Notes: a model not told the origin generated them from the letters alone. A stretch of 64,000 nucleotides of DNA from a bacterium (GCA_021813505.1 JAKAKI010000057.1:62001-126000); one strand, 5' to 3'; numbered from the stretch's first letter, positions 19,649 through 29,869 are shown. Numbers and translations: made by a program.

Positions 19649-20866
19649 CTATCTTTTGAATTCGATTTTGCGGTAGAAGCGCTTCCCCACATTCAACAGA
19701 AACGGACGCGCGGTTTCCACCATTCCCTGGGGATCTGCGAATGGGGTGTCGTCGATGCGTGCTCCCCCTTGCTCGATTTTGCGCTTGGCCTCGCCGAGGG
19801 TGGCCGCGCCACCTGATTTGACGATTACCTCAGCCAGTCGCATCTGGCCATCCGAAGTGGCGATAACGCACGTCTCGATATCAGTCGGAACCTGGCGTTG
19901 CGAAAATTGCCGGACGAAGCCCTCGCGCGCGGCGCCGGCGGCATCGCTGCCGTGGTACATACGCACCAGAGATTCCCCCAGTTCCATCTTGAGGTCGCGG
20001 GGGTTGATCCCACCGTTCTGCATCAGGCGTTTGATTTCCTGCAAGCGCTCGAACGGCACGTCGGCGACCAGCTCAAAGTACGAAACGATCAGGTTGTCGG
20101 GGATCGACATGGTCTTGCCGAACATCTCTTCTGGAGATTCGTCGATTCCGATGTAGTTGCCGGTGGATTTGCTCATCCGCAGGACGCCGTCGGTTCCAGG
20201 CAGAATCGGCAGAGTCAGGACCCCCTGTGGCTCCTGGCCATAGTCGATTTGAATCTGCCGCCCCGTCAGCAGGTTAAACTTCTGATCGGTGCCTCCGATT
20301 TCGATGTCGGCTTTGATCGCCACGGAATCGTAGGCCTGCATGAGCGGGTAAAACATCTCGTGAATCGAAATCGGTTCGCCCGCACGGTAGCGCTTCTCGA
20401 AGTCATCGCGCTCAAGCATACGGGCCACTGTAATCCGGGATGCCAGCTTCATGATCTCGGCAAACGACATTTTCGAGAACCATTCGCCATTCCAGCGGAC
20501 TTCGGTCCTGGACCGGTCGAGAACCTTGAAGAACTGTTTCTGGTAAGTCTCGGCGTGGCGCCGGACCTCGTCCTCAGTCAACTGGGGCCGGGTGGCCGAA
20601 CGCCCCGACGGGTCCCCAACCATGCCGGTATAATCTCCGACGATGAGGACGATCTGGTGGCCCAAATCCTGGAATTGTTTTAACTTCCGCAGTCCGACGG
20701 TATGCCCCAAATGAATGTCAGGGGCCGTCGGGTCGAAGCCTTGTTTGACGCGGAGCGGACGATTCTTTTCGATACTGAGCTTGAGCTTCTTTTCGATCTC
20801 GCCATCAGGCAGAGTTTCCACCGTGCCCATCTTAATGATCGCGATTTGTTCATCGAACGGTTTCAT
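19649..20866 (-). CDS. tyrS: Tyrosyl-tRNA synthetase
   Basis: Class I synthetase of 405 aa that charges tRNA-Tyr. The HIGH motif is HLGH (residues 52-55) and the KMSKS motif is RMSKS (230-234, RMSKSTGNYIGI). GDYTGMVGDPSGRS and the C-terminal S4-like RNA-binding segment (LAEVIVKSGGAATLGEAKRKIEQGGARID) are typical. Start ATG 20866. A good sigma-70-like promoter lies 40 bases before it, and prfB and the TSUP gene probably share the transcript. Confidence 0.95.
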   Translation of the reverse strand: MKPFDEQIAIIKMGTVETLPDGEIEKKLKLSIEKNRPLRVKQGFDPTAPDIHLGHTVGLRKLKQFQDLGHQIVLIVGDYTGMVGDPSGRSATRPQLTEDEVRRHAETYQKQFFKVLDRSRTEVRWNGEWFSKMSFAEIMKLASRITVARMLERDDFEKRYRAGEPISIHEMFYPLMQAYDSVAIKADIEIGGTDQKFNLLTGRQIQIDYGQEPQGVLTLPILPGTDGVLRMSKSTGNYIGIDESPEEMFGKTMSIPDNLIVSYFELVADVPFERLQEIKRLMQNGGINPRDLKMELGESLVRMYHGSDAAGAAREGFVRQFSQRQVPTDIETCVIATSDGQMRLAEVIVKSGGAATLGEAKRKIEQGGARIDDTPFADPQGMVETARPFLLNVGKRFYRKIEFKR

Positions 20867-20905
20867 AGGTGTCGCCCAAGTCCAGTTGCCCGAACAGGTT
20901 CACCC

Positions 20906-20934
20906 ATGATAGACGACACTTCGGGCGTCGGCAA
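20906..20934 (-). promoter_or_regulatory. Putative tyrS-prfB promoter
   Basis: TTGCCG (20929-20934) and TATCAT (20906-20911) are separated by 17 bases on the minus strand, about 40 bases before the tyrS start. Confidence 0.5.
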
Positions 20935-21021
20935 GCGCTTTTTCCTTGACGCCGCTTCGGCACAGGGGAATGCTGCATACGAACCTGGGCCGGTTGTGAA
21001 CCGGTTGGTGTAGAAGGAACT

Positions 21022-23196
21022 ATGTCCGAGCCAGAACATCAGTGGGACTTCCAAGTCTATCCTGACAAGAAGGCTTCCGAGGAGAAGCGGCGGACGCGGC
21101 GCAAGATGCGCTGGCGGCGCATTCGCCTGCTGATCCTTTGGGCATTCATCGGCGCTCTTGGCGCGGTCATTGCCGCAGTGGGAATCACCGTGTGGGGGTA
21201 CCGCAAAGACCTCCCGTCCATCGAACGTGTCTACAACATCAAGCCGCGATTGTCCACACGGCTCTTCGACCGCAATGATCAGCCCTTTTACGATTTCTAC
21301 ACGGAACGGCGGGTGCTCACCCCGTTCGAGAAGATCTCCCCGTTCATGATCAAGTCGCTCCTCGCCTCGGAGGATCGCGATTTCTACCACCATTGGGGTG
21401 TCGAGTGGACGGCGATTGTGCGGGGCGTGGTCCTGCGGCCGCTGACCGGACGGCGTCCCCAAGGCGGCTCGACCATCACCCAGCAGTTGGCGAGGCTCCT
21501 ATTCCTGACCCAGGAACGCACGGTTGCCCGCAAGGTCAAAGAGTGGATGACCGCAATTCGCCTGGAGCGCCGTTACGCCAAAGACGAGATCCTGGAGATG
21601 TATCTCAACCAGGTGTACTACGGCGGTGGCGCCTACGGTATCGAAGCGGCCGCGCGTACGTACTTCGGCAAGGTAGCGGCAGATCTGGACTGGGATGAAA
21701 GCGCCACACTCGTCGGGTTACTGCCCGCCCCATCCCGTTTCTCCCCGTTGCGGGATATGGACAAGGCACTGGACCGACGCAATATGGTCCTGCGTTCGCT
21801 GCTGACCGTCGGTGACCTCGATCAGAAGACCTATGACTCCCTGGTCCAGGTGCCGATCACACTGGTCTCCGATGGCGGCATGCGGCAAACGGGCGACTAC
21901 TTCGCAGAGGAAATCCGGCGTTACCTCGAAGCCCACTACGGCGACCAGGATTTCTACTCCGAAGGATGGTCGGTGTACACGACCATCGACACCGCGATGC
22001 AACGCGACGCCGAGGAGGTTGTTCGCAAACGGCTGGATTCGTTGCGCGGAGCCGTGGAAGCAAGACATAAGCCAAATGATCCACGCTTCACGATTGTGGT
22101 GTACGACAGCGTCAGCGGTAAGATGATCCGCGTGCACAAGAAACTGCAATCGGCACTGGTCGCCATCAACAATAAAGACGGCGGTGTCCTGGCAATGGTC
22201 GGCGGCTACGATTTCCTGGAGAGCCAGTTCAACCGCGCCACGCAGGCGCTACGGCAGCCCGGTTCGGCCTTCAAACCGTTTGTGCTCACGGCGGCCGTGC
22301 AGGCCGGATACAAGCCGACCGACACGATCTTCGATACCCCGTTTACGATCTTCATTCCGGGATCTGGCGAATGGAGTCCTCAGAATTTCGACCACGAATA
22401 CAAAGGGCCGATCACGATCCGGCAGGGGTATCAGGAATCGCGCAATATCGTGGCGATCAAGCTGCTTCAGAAGGTCGATCCGGTCAACGCTGTGCGCTAC
22501 GCCAAGAAGATGGGGATCTCGACGCCACTTCGAGCGGTCCCATCGATTGCCATCGGGACGTCAGAGGTCACCGTCTACGATCTCACCAGTGCTTACTCGA
22601 CCTTCCCCGGAGGCGGGATTCATACCACGCCAACGCTGATCCGCAAGATCACCGATCGCTTTGGCAAGGTCATCGAGCAGCGTCGGGCGCCGGAACGGAC
22701 AGACGTGATCCCGGCCCAGACGGCCTACACGGTCTTGCATGTGTTGAAGTCGGTGATCGACCGGGGTACAGGCGCATCCGCCCGCCGGTTGGGGTTCACG
22801 CGTCCGGCCGCCGGCAAAACCGGGACATCGAACGAATACATGGATAACTGGTTTGTCGGATTCACGCCGCAGATCACTTGCGGAGTGTGGGTCGGATACG
22901 ATCTGAAGACGCCCATCGGCGGCGACAGAACCGGTACCGGGGCGGCAACCTCGCTGCCGATCTGGACCGAGTTCATGAAATTCGCCACGCGCGACCTCCC
23001 TCCCATCGATTTCCCGGTGCCGGACGGCATCTACTTCGACCGCGCCTGCGACCGCTCCGGGTTCCGCGCCACCGAATTCTGCCCGGACACGCACCAGGAA
23101 GTCTACACGAACCCGACGGACACGCTCAAAGTGTGCCCCATTCATCGCAATGCACGAGACGCGAGACGCGAGGAAGAAGCCAAACGCTCCCATTAG
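21022..23196 (+). CDS. Class A penicillin-binding protein (PBP1A type)
   Basis: Bifunctional peptidoglycan synthase of 724 aa, inner-membrane anchored with both catalytic domains outside. After a basic cytoplasmic tail comes one membrane helix (residues about 35-60). The glycosyltransferase GT51 domain follows, with catalytic Glu in ASEDRDFYHHWG (about 115-126), GGSTITQQLAR and the EMYLNQVYYGGGAYG motif. The transpeptidase domain has SAFK (S415, K418), SRN (473-475) and KTG (599-601). The C-terminal part (about 670 on) has two cysteine pairs. Start ATG 21022 after AGAAGGAAC. It is divergent from tyrS and convergent with deoC. Confidence 0.93.
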   Translation: MSEPEHQWDFQVYPDKKASEEKRRTRRKMRWRRIRLLILWAFIGALGAVIAAVGITVWGYRKDLPSIERVYNIKPRLSTRLFDRNDQPFYDFYTERRVLTPFEKISPFMIKSLLASEDRDFYHHWGVEWTAIVRGVVLRPLTGRRPQGGSTITQQLARLLFLTQERTVARKVKEWMTAIRLERRYAKDEILEMYLNQVYYGGGAYGIEAAARTYFGKVAADLDWDESATLVGLLPAPSRFSPLRDMDKALDRRNMVLRSLLTVGDLDQKTYDSLVQVPITLVSDGGMRQTGDYFAEEIRRYLEAHYGDQDFYSEGWSVYTTIDTAMQRDAEEVVRKRLDSLRGAVEARHKPNDPRFTIVVYDSVSGKMIRVHKKLQSALVAINNKDGGVLAMVGGYDFLESQFNRATQALRQPGSAFKPFVLTAAVQAGYKPTDTIFDTPFTIFIPGSGEWSPQNFDHEYKGPITIRQGYQESRNIVAIKLLQKVDPVNAVRYAKKMGISTPLRAVPSIAIGTSEVTVYDLTSAYSTFPGGGIHTTPTLIRKITDRFGKVIEQRRAPERTDVIPAQTAYTVLHVLKSVIDRGTGASARRLGFTRPAAGKTGTSNEYMDNWFVGFTPQITCGVWVGYDLKTPIGGDRTGTGAATSLPIWTEFMKFATRDLPPIDFPVPDGIYFDRACDRSGFRATEFCPDTHQEVYTNPTDTLKVCPIHRNARDARREEEAKRSH

Positions 23197-23231
23197 CGTC
23201 GCCCAGGCAGAATCGCCCGACACTGATCAAG

Positions 23232-23894
23232 TCACTTGACTGGAAGTTCGCTGAGAATCTGCAGCGACTTCGAAGTACCCAGCCGGCTCGCACCCGCCTC
23301 AATCAATGCGATGGCGAAATCGGCATTGCGGATGCCTCCCGCGGCCTTGATCCGGACATGGACGGGAAGCAGACTCTTGAGCAGGCGGACGTCTTCCAGG
23401 CGGACTGTTCCATAGACACCCGTCGATGTTTTGACATAGTTGACACCGGCTTCCACCGCCAGCCGTGCCGCCTCAATAATCGCGGAGGGTTCCAGGAGCG
23501 ACGCCTCAATGATGACCTTGAGGGTAGTGTTTGCTCCGATGATATTGCGGACCGATAGTATGTCATTTGCGTATTCTCTCGTCCTTCCATCGAGCAAGAG
23601 TCCGGCATTGGCGACCATGTCAACACAGTGTGCACCAGCCTCCACAGCCATCCGCGCCTCAAGGGCCTTGGCCTGAGTCGTATGAGCCCCCGTCGGGAAT
23701 CCGACGACAGAGCACACTTCGATGGATTTTCCGGAAAGCAGGGAGGCTGCCAGGGCCACACGAACCGGATTAACGCACACTGCTGCGAAGGCATTGTCCA
23801 CCGCTTCCGCACACAGCCGCTCTATATCCGGAGTCCGCGCCTCGGGTGCGAGGTTGGTATGCTCGATGTAAGACGCCAGCGCTCTGCGCAGCAC
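23232..23894 (-). CDS. deoC: Deoxyribose-phosphate aldolase
   Basis: Splits 2-deoxyribose-5-phosphate into acetaldehyde and glyceraldehyde-3-phosphate, the last step of deoxynucleoside salvage. A 220-aa TIM barrel with IEHTNLAPEA at the start, VCVNPVRVALA, VVGFPTGAHTTQAKALEA, and the Schiff-base lysine K155 in YVKTSTGVYG; KAAGGIRNADFA follows. GTG 23894 is preceded by a GGGGGAT ribosome site. It lies 18 bases after deoB, so the two pathway steps are clearly one operon. Confidence 0.93.
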   Translation of the reverse strand: MLRRALASYIEHTNLAPEARTPDIERLCAEAVDNAFAAVCVNPVRVALAASLLSGKSIEVCSVVGFPTGAHTTQAKALEARMAVEAGAHCVDMVANAGLLLDGRTREYANDILSVRNIIGANTTLKVIIEASLLEPSAIIEAARLAVEAGVNYVKTSTGVYGTVRLEDVRLLKSLLPVHVRIKAAGGIRNADFAIALIEAGASRLGTSKSLQILSELPVK

Positions 23895-23912
23895 CGATCC
23901 CCCGAATGGTGA

Positions 23913-25091
23913 TTAGCTGCTGGGTGAGATATTCTTAAGAAAGCTGTGGCCTTGCGTGACCCCGGACAGGCCGAAGATTTCGCCGATCGTGGCTGCCACG
24001 TCGGCGAAACAGCTTCTGGTACCGAGGTCGACACCCTGATTCAGGGCGGGTCCGTACGCGAGGACGGGCACCAGCTCACGCGAGTGGTCTGTCGAAGGAG
24101 TCGTCGGATCGCATCCGTGATCGGCGGAGATAAAGAGGGCGTCCGTGTCTGTCATCCGAGCCAGCATCGGGCCGAGCTGCTGGTCAAATCGTTCGAGCGC
24201 TCGGGCAAAGCCGGGAGCGTCATTACGATGCCCCCACAGCATGTCCGTTTCGACCAGATTGGTGAAGATCAACCCATCCTGATACTGGTCAAGCGCCGCG
24301 ATCGTCTGCCGCATGCCGTCATCATTGTCGACTGTGTGGAGCTTGACGGAAAGTCCTTTCCCGGCGAAGAGGTCGTCGATCTTGCCGATTCCGATTGTTT
24401 CGATTTCCCGGGCCATGAGCCGATCCAGAAGCGTGGGACGCGGCGGACGGATCGAGAAGTCCCGGCGGCGATGGGTGCGCACGAACTTGCCGGGCGCGCC
24501 GACGAAGGGACGTGCGATCACCCGCGCCACCGAGTCATCACCCGTCAGCAAGGCTCGTGCAATCTCACAGTACCGGTAGAGTTCTTCAACCGGGACGATA
24601 ACCTCATGGGCGGCGATCTGAAACACGGAGTCGGCAGACGTGTAGACGATCAGGTCTCCACTGGCACAGTGTCGTTCGCCGAGTTGTGCGATGATCTCAG
24701 TGCCCGATGCGGGGCAGTTTCCAAGAACCCCGCGTCCTGTGCACTCCACAAATGGCTCGATCAGGCGCGCCGGGAAACCTTGTGGGTAAAGCGGGAACGG
24801 CCGGTCAAGCACCAGCCCCATCAATTCCCAGTGTCCCGTGGTCGAATCCTTGCCGGGCGATACTTCGATCATCTTCCCGAAACTCCCCATTGGGGAAGCG
24901 ATCCGACGGATACCCTTGATATCATCCAGACATCCCAACCCCAGCCTCTCCAGGTTTGGGCAGGCCAGTCCTCCGACCGCGGCCGCGGTATGAACGATCG
25001 TGTTCGACCCGGAATCCCCGAACGCCGCGGCGTCAGGGGCCTCCCCTATTCCGCACGCATCGAGAACGATAACGATCACCCGCCTGATCAT
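23913..25091 (-). CDS. deoB: Phosphopentomutase
   Basis: Interconverts (deoxy)ribose-1-phosphate and -5-phosphate, feeding deoC. It has 392 aa of the alkaline-phosphatase superfamily, with metal-binding motifs VIVLDACGIGEAPDA at the N-terminus and SADHGCDPTTPSTDHSRE near the C-terminus, plus GKDSTTGHWE with the phosphorylated Thr and YTSADSVFQIAAHE in the cap domain. Start ATG 25091, one base after the stop of the upstream small membrane protein gene. Confidence 0.95.
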   Translation of the reverse strand: MIRRVIVIVLDACGIGEAPDAAAFGDSGSNTIVHTAAAVGGLACPNLERLGLGCLDDIKGIRRIASPMGSFGKMIEVSPGKDSTTGHWELMGLVLDRPFPLYPQGFPARLIEPFVECTGRGVLGNCPASGTEIIAQLGERHCASGDLIVYTSADSVFQIAAHEVIVPVEELYRYCEIARALLTGDDSVARVIARPFVGAPGKFVRTHRRRDFSIRPPRPTLLDRLMAREIETIGIGKIDDLFAGKGLSVKLHTVDNDDGMRQTIAALDQYQDGLIFTNLVETDMLWGHRNDAPGFARALERFDQQLGPMLARMTDTDALFISADHGCDPTTPSTDHSRELVPVLAYGPALNQGVDLGTRSCFADVAATIGEIFGLSGVTQGHSFLKNISPSS

Positions 25092-25092
25092 T

Positions 25093-25482
25093 CTAACGCT
25101 CGTCGCTACCCGTGGCGGGGCTCACAGCAAACCCCAGCCAGCTTCCTAGCTGACTAACCTCATGCGAGTTGATTCGGCCATCACGCGCCAGGCGGGCATA
25201 GAGCTGGTAGAATTCGCGGATCGAATCGACCGGGAGGCTGTTGCTGTGAACCGAAGCCCGATATCGGTCGATCGCACCCCGGTAGTCATCCGGCTCGCAG
25301 ACCGGCTCCAGCGTCGAATCGGAAACGGCGCGGAGGTCATCCAGGGCCCACTCAATGGCGGTGGTGTCGCCCCGGTTGATATTACGCATCCGGACAATCG
25401 CCATCGATGCCAGAGCGACTCCGCACGAGGCAACAAGCACGACGACTAGAACACGCCACTCTTTGATTGATCCGAATCGCAA
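25093..25482 (-). CDS. Small membrane-anchored protein, unknown function
   Basis: Not recognised. It encodes 129 aa: a short basic start, one hydrophobic helix (about residues 10-30, VLVVVLVASCGVALASMAIV), then a soluble region rich in charged residues (YRGAIDRYRASVHSN, IREFYQLYARLARDGRI). The cysteine in LVASCG resembles a lipobox, but the segment reads better as a membrane anchor. It stops one base before deoB, so it shares the deo transcript. The likely TTG start at 25482 follows GGGAGG. The orientation of the soluble part and its role are unknown. Confidence 0.55.
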   Translation of the reverse strand: MRFGSIKEWRVLVVVLVASCGVALASMAIVRMRNINRGDTTAIEWALDDLRAVSDSTLEPVCEPDDYRGAIDRYRASVHSNSLPVDSIREFYQLYARLARDGRINSHEVSQLGSWLGFAVSPATGSDER

Positions 25483-25509
25483 ATCGTCACCAGCCTCCCC
25501 GTCCTCGGA

Positions 25510-25540
25510 CTAATAGAGGGAAAGTGGGACGTTGCATCAA
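25510..25540 (-). promoter_or_regulatory. Weak promoter candidate for the deo genes
   Basis: TTGATG (25535-25540) and TATTAG (25510-25515) have a long 19-base spacer, directly after the rplQ terminator on the same strand. Confidence 0.3.
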
Positions 25541-25541
25541 C

Positions 25542-25574
25542 AAAAAAGGCAGCCCCGCGTCAGCGAGGGCTGCC
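25542..25574 (-). terminator. Intrinsic terminator of the ribosomal protein array
   Basis: The minus strand reads GGCAGCCC, an 11-base loop, GGGCTGCC, then TTTTTTG: a perfect 8-bp GC-rich stem and U-run 22 bases after the rplQ stop. It ends the long array. Confidence 0.92.
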
Positions 25575-25596
25575 CCAACTTGATTGGTATCGCCGA

Positions 25597-26064
25597 CTAA
25601 GCTCCGGCTTTGGCCTTCTTGGCCTTTTCCTTGGCAACCTTCTCTACCGCGGCCGCTTTGTCCGCCGCTTTCTTCTTGCTATGCTCCTCGGATGCGGTCG
25701 GCACTGCCTTGGGAACCAGCAACTCGACCTTGGCCAGCGTGGCGCCGTCGCCGCGCCGCCAGCCGAGCTTCACGACACGGGTGTATCCACCCTGGCGTGA
25801 CGCGAACTGCGGAGCGATCTCATCGAACAACTTCTTGAGGACCGTGCGGTCCTTCACCTGCCGCGAGGCGAGACGGCGGGCGTGCATATCTCCGCGCTTG
25901 CCCAGCGTGATCAGCTTCTCTGCCACCGACCGGATCACCCGCGCCTTGGGGGCGGTGGTGACAACCGCGTGCGCGCGAAACAGCGACGTGGCCATATTGC
26001 CCAGCATCGCCTTGCGGTGCGAGGCGGTGCGTCCCAGTTTCCTAACAGTTCTGCCATGCCGCAT
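25597..26064 (-). CDS. rplQ: 50S ribosomal protein L17
   Basis: Large-subunit protein near the exit tunnel. It begins MRHGRTVRKLGRTASHRKAM, as the family does, and has FDEIAPQFASRQGGYTRVVKLGWRRGDGA. It has 155 aa, longer than the usual ~120, because of an Ala/Lys-rich C-terminal tail from about residue 117. Last gene of the array, followed by a strong terminator. Confidence 0.97.
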   Translation of the reverse strand: MRHGRTVRKLGRTASHRKAMLGNMATSLFRAHAVVTTAPKARVIRSVAEKLITLGKRGDMHARRLASRQVKDRTVLKKLFDEIAPQFASRQGGYTRVVKLGWRRGDGATLAKVELLVPKAVPTASEEHSKKKAADKAAAVEKVAKEKAKKAKAGA

Positions 26065-26089
26065 TTGTCAGACTCCCGAATCTCCCCGC

Positions 26090-27097
26090 CTACGAAATCA
26101 CTTCCGCCGGCTGAGCCAATTCTTCCTTCATCTGGTACTTTTCGATGTCCATTCCGAAATGAAGACCGAGCTCGGAGAGGATACCGTTGAGTTCGTTCAG
26201 TGATTTGCGGCCGAAGTTCCGGTACTTGAGCATTTCGGATTCGGTCCGGCAGACAAGTTCATCGAGCGTGGTGATGTTCGCGGCCCGCAGGCAATTCGAG
26301 GAACGCACCGACAGTTCGAGTTCATCGACGCGCATCTGCAAAAGCTGACGGATGCGCATCGTCTCTTCGTCGACTTCGGTCGGCTGCTCGTCCACGAATT
26401 CCTCCTCGAACGTGATGAACAACTGCATGTGGTCCTTCAAGATCTTCGCCGCATAAGAAAGCGCGTCTTCCGGCGTGATCGTGGCATCGGTCCACACGTC
26501 GAAGATCAGCCGGTCGTAGTCTGTCCGCTGCCCGACGCGCGTATTTTCCACCGTGTAATTGACCTTGGTCACCGGGGAAAACAGGGAGTCGACAAGAATG
26601 GTGCCCGCGGGCTGCTCGGGGCGCTTGTTCTGCTCGGCAATCAGATAGCCGCGGCCCGACATCACGTCCAGTTCGATGCGTACGCGCGCCGCCTTGGTCA
26701 GCTCCAAGATGTGGAGATCCGGATTGTGGATCTTGACCTTGGGATTCTCTTCAATATGCCCCGCGGTGTATTTGCCGACTTCCTCGACGTCCAGCACCAG
26801 CGTGACCATCTCATCCACCAGCAATTGGGGGCGAATTCGCTTGATATTGAGGATAATATCCGTGACATCCTCAAACACGCCGGGAATGGTTGAGAACTCG
26901 TGCAAGACTCCTTCAATGCGCACAGCGACGACCGCGGACCCCTGAATCGAGGATATCAGCGTGCGCCGGAGCGCGTTGCCCATCGTATGGCCGAAACCGC
27001 GTTCCAGTGGCTCGATGTAGAAACGGGCGTAGTTCGCCGTTTTGGTCGGCTCATCCACCACAATTTCCTTGGGCATGGTCAACGATTTCCACTTCAT
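26090..27097 (-). CDS. rpoA: RNA polymerase subunit alpha
   Basis: A 335-aa alpha subunit that starts polymerase assembly. The N-terminal domain has [25 protein letters not shown] (read in parts) for dimerisation. The C-terminal domain (from about residue 265) has [16 protein letters not shown] and [21 protein letters not shown] for UP-element DNA and activators. The linker and both domains are complete. Start ATG 27097, with MPKEIVV also possible seven codons in. Lies between rpsD and rplQ as in other alpha operons. Confidence 0.97.
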   Translation of the reverse strand: MKWKSLTMPKEIVVDEPTKTANYARFYIEPLERGFGHTMGNALRRTLISSIQGSAVVAVRIEGVLHEFSTIPGVFEDVTDIILNIKRIRPQLLVDEMVTLVLDVEEVGKYTAGHIEENPKVKIHNPDLHILELTKAARVRIELDVMSGRGYLIAEQNKRPEQPAGTILVDSLFSPVTKVNYTVENTRVGQRTDYDRLIFDVWTDATITPEDALSYAAKILKDHMQLFITFEEEFVDEQPTEVDEETMRIRQLLQMRVDELELSVRSSNCLRAANITTLDELVCRTESEMLKYRNFGRKSLNELNGILSELGLHFGMDIEKYQMKEELAQPAEVIS

Positions 27098-27127
27098 CTT
27101 GATTGGCCTCCCGCCAAATCCAGCCGC

Positions 27128-27757
27128 TTACTTCGAATAGAGTTCAACAACCAACTGTTCCTGGACCGGGGTCGGGATGTCGATCCGTGCCGGCAGCGAC
27201 AGCAGTTCCCCTTCCAGATGGGCCTTGTCCAGACGGAACCACGGAAGATCTCCCGCGCGTCCCGCCTCTTTGAGCGCCATGTGGATCACATCCAGGCGTT
27301 TGGATTTCTCGCGAACCTTGATGACGTCGCCCGGCTGCACCGCATACGATGGAATATCCACAATCCGGTCATTGATCACGAAGTGACGGTGCCGGACAAG
27401 CTGCCGTGCCGCTTTGCGCGACGGGGCAAAGCCGAGGCGGTAAACCACGTTGTCGAACCGCTGCTCGAGCTGCAACAGCAGGTTTTCGCCGGTGATGCCG
27501 CGCATCCTGGTGGCCCGCTCGTAATAACCATGAAACTGATTCTCGAGCACGCCGTAAATGCGGCGGATCTTCTGCTTCTCGCGCAACTGCACCCCGTACT
27601 CGGAGACCTTGCGGCGCATGCTGGCACCGTGCTGTCCCGGCGGGTTGGCACCCCGTTCGATGGGGCACTTGTCCGACAGGCAGCGGGTCCCTTTGAGGAA
27701 AAGTTTCTCCTTCTCCCGGCGGCACAACTTGCAGTTCGCGTCACGATATCGAGCCAT
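27128..27757 (-). CDS. rpsD: 30S ribosomal protein S4, zinc-type
   Basis: A 16S rRNA assembly initiator of 209 aa. The N-terminus [19 protein letters not shown] and CLSDKC provide four cysteines for zinc (C+ form). The S4 domain follows ([26 protein letters not shown]). ATG 27757 gives the standard MARY start; the annotatable Met one codon earlier is redundant. S4 represses the alpha operon in E. coli. No matching structure was recognised here. Confidence 0.97.
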   Translation of the reverse strand: MARYRDANCKLCRREKEKLFLKGTRCLSDKCPIERGANPPGQHGASMRRKVSEYGVQLREKQKIRRIYGVLENQFHGYYERATRMRGITGENLLLQLEQRFDNVVYRLGFAPSRKAARQLVRHRHFVINDRIVDIPSYAVQPGDVIKVREKSKRLDVIHMALKEAGRAGDLPWFRLDKAHLEGELLSLPARIDIPTPVQEQLVVELYSK

Positions 27758-27821
27758 CAATCACTCCTGAGTACTTTGAATCGACCGGATGCACGCTGGC
27801 GATCCGGATCGCGTTTGGAAC

Positions 27822-28214
27822 TTAGACACGCCGTCTCTTGGGAGGACGGCACCCATTATGCGGCAGCGGCGTCACGTCCTTAATCGACGTGACCTCGAGC
27901 CCTGCGGCGGAAAGCGAACGAATCGCGGCTTCACGACCGGATCCCGGACCCTTCACGCTGACATCAACTTTGCGCACTCCAAGTTCCATCGCCTCGCGGG
28001 CCGCGGTGCTGGCCGCCTGTTGTGCGGCGAATGGTGTGCTCTTCTTGGATCCCTTGAAGCCCTGGCGGCCCGAGGACGACCACGACACCACGGCGCCTTT
28101 GCCATCGGTGATCGTGATGATCGTGTTATTGAACGTCGCTTGAACGAAGGCGCGGCCTACGGGTTCTACCCGCGTGCGTTTGCGACGAGTCTCTTTACGT
28201 TTCTGTTCCGCCAA
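27822..28214 (-). CDS. rpsK: 30S ribosomal protein S11
   Basis: Platform protein of 130 aa. [52 protein letters not shown] and the C-terminal [13 protein letters not shown]-like end (here [15 protein letters not shown]) are diagnostic. ATG start at 28214. Order rpsM-rpsK-rpsD-rpoA-rplQ is canonical. Confidence 0.97.
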   Translation of the reverse strand: MAEQKRKETRRKRTRVEPVGRAFVQATFNNTIITITDGKGAVVSWSSSGRQGFKGSKKSTPFAAQQAASTAAREAMELGVRKVDVSVKGPGSGREAAIRSLSAAGLEVTSIKDVTPLPHNGCRPPKRRRV

Positions 28215-28283
28215 TGTCGTCTCCTGCTGATATCAACGATTGCGATCCAATATCCTTACCGAAAACCAGGTTCTCCGATGGAA

Positions 28284-28658
28284 CTAGGCCGCCTTCTTGC
28301 GCTGGCCGATCGGCTTCTTCGGACCTTTGCGGGTGCGCGCGTTCGTCTTGGTCCGCTGGCCGCGGACGGGGAGATTGCGGCGATGCCGCTGGCCCCGGTA
28401 GCAGCCGATGTCGATGAGGCGCTTAATGCTCATCTGTACTTCACCGCGCAGCGCGCCCTCGACTTTATGGTTGGCCTCAATCTCGTTGCGCAGCCGGACG
28501 ACCTCATCATCGCTCAAGGCGTGAACCCGGGTGTCGGGATTGACACCGGTTGCCTTGATGATTTTCGCGGCCGTCGCCGGGCCAATGCCAAATATGTAGG
28601 TGAGGGCAACCTCGACCCGTTTCTCTTTCGGCAGATCAACACCAGCTATGCGTGCCAA
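28284..28658 (-). CDS. rpsM: 30S ribosomal protein S13
   Basis: Head protein contacting the P-site tRNA and the large subunit, about 124 aa. It carries [46 protein letters not shown] read in parts, and a Lys-rich tail. The family begins MARIAGV, which fits a TTG start at 28658 preceded by GGGAGG. An in-frame TTG at 28670 overlaps that ribosome site and is rejected. Confidence 0.95.
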   Translation of the reverse strand: MARIAGVDLPKEKRVEVALTYIFGIGPATAAKIIKATGVNPDTRVHALSDDEVVRLRNEIEANHKVEGALRGEVQMSIKRLIDIGCYRGQRHRRNLPVRGQRTKTNARTRKGPKKPIGQRKKAA

Positions 28659-28719
28659 AGATCCTCCCAATTACAGGCGCCGTTGCCGAACCCATTGGAA
28701 TCCGGCGCGCCCTCGAAAT

Positions 28720-28833
28720 CTACCCCTGCCGCTGCTTGTGGCGCGGATTCTCACAGATCACGCGCATCACGCCTTTGCGGCGGATCAGCTTGCACTTCTC
28801 GCAGCGTGGTTTAATGGACGAGCGTACTTTCAT
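28720..28833 (-). CDS. rpmJ: 50S ribosomal protein L36, zinc-type
   Basis: Only 37 aa: [20 protein letters not shown], then [17 protein letters not shown]. The CxxC, the later Cys and His bind zinc (C+ form). ATG 28833, TAG 28720-28722. Position between infA and rpsM is standard. Confidence 0.97.
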   Translation of the reverse strand: MKVRSSIKPRCEKCKLIRRKGVMRVICENPRHKQRQG

Positions 28834-28890
28834 TTTTCACCAGCCATTCCCGAATCAGTCTTCCGACTGTCGATCTCATCGTCAACCGCT

Positions 28891-29109
28891 CTATTTGTAG
28901 CGGTAGATTATCCGTCCTCGTGACAGGTCGTATGGCGATAATTCAAGAGTCACGCGGTCACCGGGCAGGATCTTAATGAAGTGCATCCTCATTTTCCCGG
29001 ACACGTGGGCGAGCACCTTGTGCCCGTTGTCCAATTCCACCTGGAACATGGCATTGGGCAGTGGTTCCAGCACGCGTCCTTCGACAGTGATCGCCTGTTC
29101 TTTCGCCAA
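28891..29109 (-). CDS. infA: Translation initiation factor IF-1
   Basis: A 72-aa S1-like OB-fold protein that blocks the A site during initiation. [42 protein letters not shown] and [15 protein letters not shown] are typical. The family starts MAKE, which corresponds to a TTG at 29109, one base past the map stop, with the ribosome site inside the map 3' end (AAAGGG). Longer in-frame starts are not conserved. Confidence 0.95.
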   Translation of the reverse strand: MAKEQAITVEGRVLEPLPNAMFQVELDNGHKVLAHVSGKMRMHFIKILPGDRVTLELSPYDLSRGRIIYRYK

Positions 29110-29110
29110 C

Positions 29111-29869
29111 CTACCCTTTCCGGGTTGCCACTGTGAGGATGTCCGGCCCATCGGCCGTCACCGCCACCGTGTGTTCAAAATGGGCCGACAGCGAACCGTC
29201 AACGGTTCGAACGGTCCATTTATCGGCATCGAACTTGATGGCCGGGCCACCGACGTTGATCATCGGTTCGATGGCAATGACCATCCCGGGCTTCAGTTCC
29301 GCGCCGGTGTGCGGCGTGCCGAAATTCGGGACCTGGGGCTCCTCGTGCATCTTCTGCCCGATTCCATGCCCAACCAGGTCACGTACGACTGAATACCCTT
29401 TTCCCTCGGCAAATGTTTGCACCGCCGCGGAAATATCTCCGATGCGATTGCCGGGCTTTGCCTGCTGAATCCCATGCTGGAGCGCTTCCATCGTCGCGGC
29501 CAGAAGCTTCTGTGCGTCGGCGGAAATCGGTCCGATGGTCAGCGTCCGGGCCGCATCGGCAAACCAGCCCTCCAGCTTGACGCCAACATCGATCGAAGCG
29601 ATTTGACCCTCGCGCAAGACCCGTTTGCCCGGGATCCCATGCACGACCTCATCGTCAATCGATACACACAATGTCGCGGGGTATCCCAAATACCCTTTGA
29701 ACGCCGGCTCGGCGCCATTGGCGCGGATGAAATCCTCGGCGAGACGATCCAGCTCGGCGGTGGTCATACCCGGTTTCGCCGTCTTCTCCACCAAATCAAG
29801 CGTCCGCCCCACCAGATCACCGGCGCGGCGCATCAACTCGATTTGGGGTATCGTCTTCACCACGATCAT
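29111..29869 (-). CDS. map: Methionine aminopeptidase, type I
   Basis: Removes N-terminal methionine after deformylation; 252 aa. The pita-bread metalloenzyme ligands are visible in [36 protein letters not shown] (two Asp), [18 protein letters not shown] (His, Glu) and [10 protein letters not shown] (Glu). It overlaps the adk stop by 4 bases and abuts infA. It acts in the same pathway as def at 10911, which lies elsewhere in the window. Confidence 0.96.
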   Translation of the reverse strand: MIVVKTIPQIELMRRAGDLVGRTLDLVEKTAKPGMTTAELDRLAEDFIRANGAEPAFKGYLGYPATLCVSIDDEVVHGIPGKRVLREGQIASIDVGVKLEGWFADAARTLTIGPISADAQKLLAATMEALQHGIQQAKPGNRIGDISAAVQTFAEGKGYSVVRDLVGHGIGQKMHEEPQVPNFGTPHTGAELKPGMVIAIEPMINVGGPAIKFDADKWTVRTVDGSLSAHFEHTVAVTADGPDILTVATRKG